Positions 63,441 through 64,000 of a stretch of 64,000 bases of DNA are shown here, in pieces. Source of the stretch: Dethiosulfatibacter aminovorans DSM 17477 (GTDB lineage: Bacteria; Bacillota; Clostridia; Tissierellales; Dethiosulfatibacteraceae); NCBI RefSeq assembly GCF_900142005.1, contig NZ_FQZL01000007.1, forward strand, positions 1 through 64,000, read 5' to 3'. The notes under the pieces are model-generated. The model was not told the DNA's origin and searched no databases. It saw only the letters and a program-made list of their open reading frames with translations. The first letter of the stretch is position 1. Every line of letters begins with the position of its first letter. The position numbers and the translations under genes are program-made.

Positions 63441-64000
63441 TTATACTTCTGAAAGTTTCTTCGCTACTATAGTTGTTCCTGTCTTTCCATGAAGTGCATT
63501 CTCAGCTTGTGCAAGTGAAGTGATTACGGCCTTTCTTCCCGGTTTTGAGTCTGCAAACATTACAGCAGCCTTTACCTTTGGAAGCATGCTTCCAGGAGCG
63601 AAGTGTCCTTCTTCCATGTACTTTCTTGCTTCGTCGCAGGTAAGCTGGTCAAGGTTCTTCTGGTCGGGCTTGTTGAAGTTGATTGCAACCTGCTCAACCT
63701 CTGTAAGGATAAGCAATACATCAGCATCGATTGACTCTGCAAGCTTTTCAGCAGCAAGGTCCTTGTCGATAACTGCAGCCACGCCCTCGTATCCGCCCTG
63801 GCCGTCTTCCACTACAGGGATTCCGCCGCCGCCGCACATGATAACAATAGTAGAGTTCCACAGTCTTCCAAGAGTATCAACCTCAACGATTTTCTGTGGC
63901 ATTGGTGAAGGTACAACTCTTCTCCATCCTCTTCCTGCGTCTTCTTTCATTGTATAGCCTTTTTCTTCAGCTATTGCTTTTGCTTCTTCTTCAGTGTAGA
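63441..64000 (-). CDS. arcC: Carbamate kinase, 3' part (5' end outside the window)
   Basis: C-terminal 185 or so residues of carbamate kinase, which makes ATP and carbamate from carbamoyl phosphate in arginine fermentation. It has GWRRVVPSPMPQKIVEVD, the nucleotide-site VIMCGGGGIPVVEDGQGGYEGV, AVIDKDLAAEKLA, LLILTEVEQVAINFNKPDQ and the end motif GKTGTTI. The reading frame continues past 64000, so the N-terminal third is not seen. Confidence 0.95.
   Translation of the reverse strand, partial: YTEEEAKAIAEEKGYTMKEDAGRGWRRVVPSPMPQKIVEVDTLGRLWNSTIVIMCGGGGIPVVEDGQGGYEGVAAVIDKDLAAEKLAESIDADVLLILTEVEQVAINFNKPDQKNLDQLTCDEARKYMEEGHFAPGSMLPKVKAAVMFADSKPGRKAVITSLAQAENALHGKTGTTIVAKKLSEV

Overview
The window looks like chromosomal DNA from a low-GC, Gram-positive, anaerobic bacterium of the class Clostridia. 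The supporting signs are AGGAGG-type ribosome binding sites, frequent TTG and GTG starts, lipoprotein signals, an S-layer-homology protein, GdpP/YybS, PanG and RpiR-type genes, sigma-54 control, carbamate kinase, a formate/nitrite channel and a LarA/aconitase-X module. The genus cannot be fixed from the sequence alone.

Layout: (1) 119-9300 holds a branched-chain-amino-acid-type ABC binding protein and permease, and a hydroxy-acid catabolic cluster (D-2-hydroxyacid dehydrogenase, LarA-like racemase, two-subunit aconitase X, sodium symporter) with a divergent LysR gene. (2) 9301-12480 holds a formate/nitrite channel and a PAS-containing sigma-54 activator. Near-perfect -24/-12 promoters lie before both the channel and livK. 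Each has two matching palindromes upstream at almost the same spacing, so this looks like one small sigma-54 regulon. (3) 12546-28577 is a 16-kb minus-strand operon for sialic acid: RpiR regulator, NanQ, phosphofructokinase, NanK, NagA, NagB, a NadB-like flavoprotein, a dipeptide-type (SatABCD-like) ABC transporter, NanA and NanE. It ends with a D-lyxose/mannose isomerase and a PfkB sugar kinase, which would also allow use of KDN through mannose and fructose. (4) 28578-31741 has an IS21 remnant, a receiver-GGDEF-HD-GYP protein whose phosphoacceptor Asp is Asn, and an orphan CitG-like gene. (5) 32102-36858 is the dnaB-rplI-gdpP-yybS housekeeping group. (6) 37151-45554 is a cofactor supercluster: nadA-nadB-nadC-coaBC-panG-panB-panC-panD, with NiaR-like operators at its start. 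(7) 45609-59828 is a surface glycan operon with tyrosine-kinase control, PglF/PglE/PglC-like enzymes, an ATP-grasp ligase, a split transketolase and an SLH protein. (8) 60348-64000 holds a VanZ-like protein, a Dps-like ferritin, a carboxy-terminal processing protease and the 3' part of arcC.

The most unusual signal is a set of five full and one truncated intergenic elements (31900-32072, 41575-41794, 42120-42229, 44034-44224, 60856-60970, 63294-63398). All lie in the same orientation. They share single-stranded-looking core motifs (TCCCTRCTCC near the 5' side, AGTCRMGACCTC near the 3' side) enclosed by a long terminal stem. The stem sequence differs in every copy but its pairing is kept. Inner hairpins also change stem sequence while keeping loop sequence. 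This is the signature of a conserved RNA fold rather than of simple transposon ends. Three of the copies sit inside the nad/coa/pan cluster. I do not recognise the family.

All functions are inferred by reading the sequence. No database search was run, and start codons were chosen from ribosome binding sites and family lengths.
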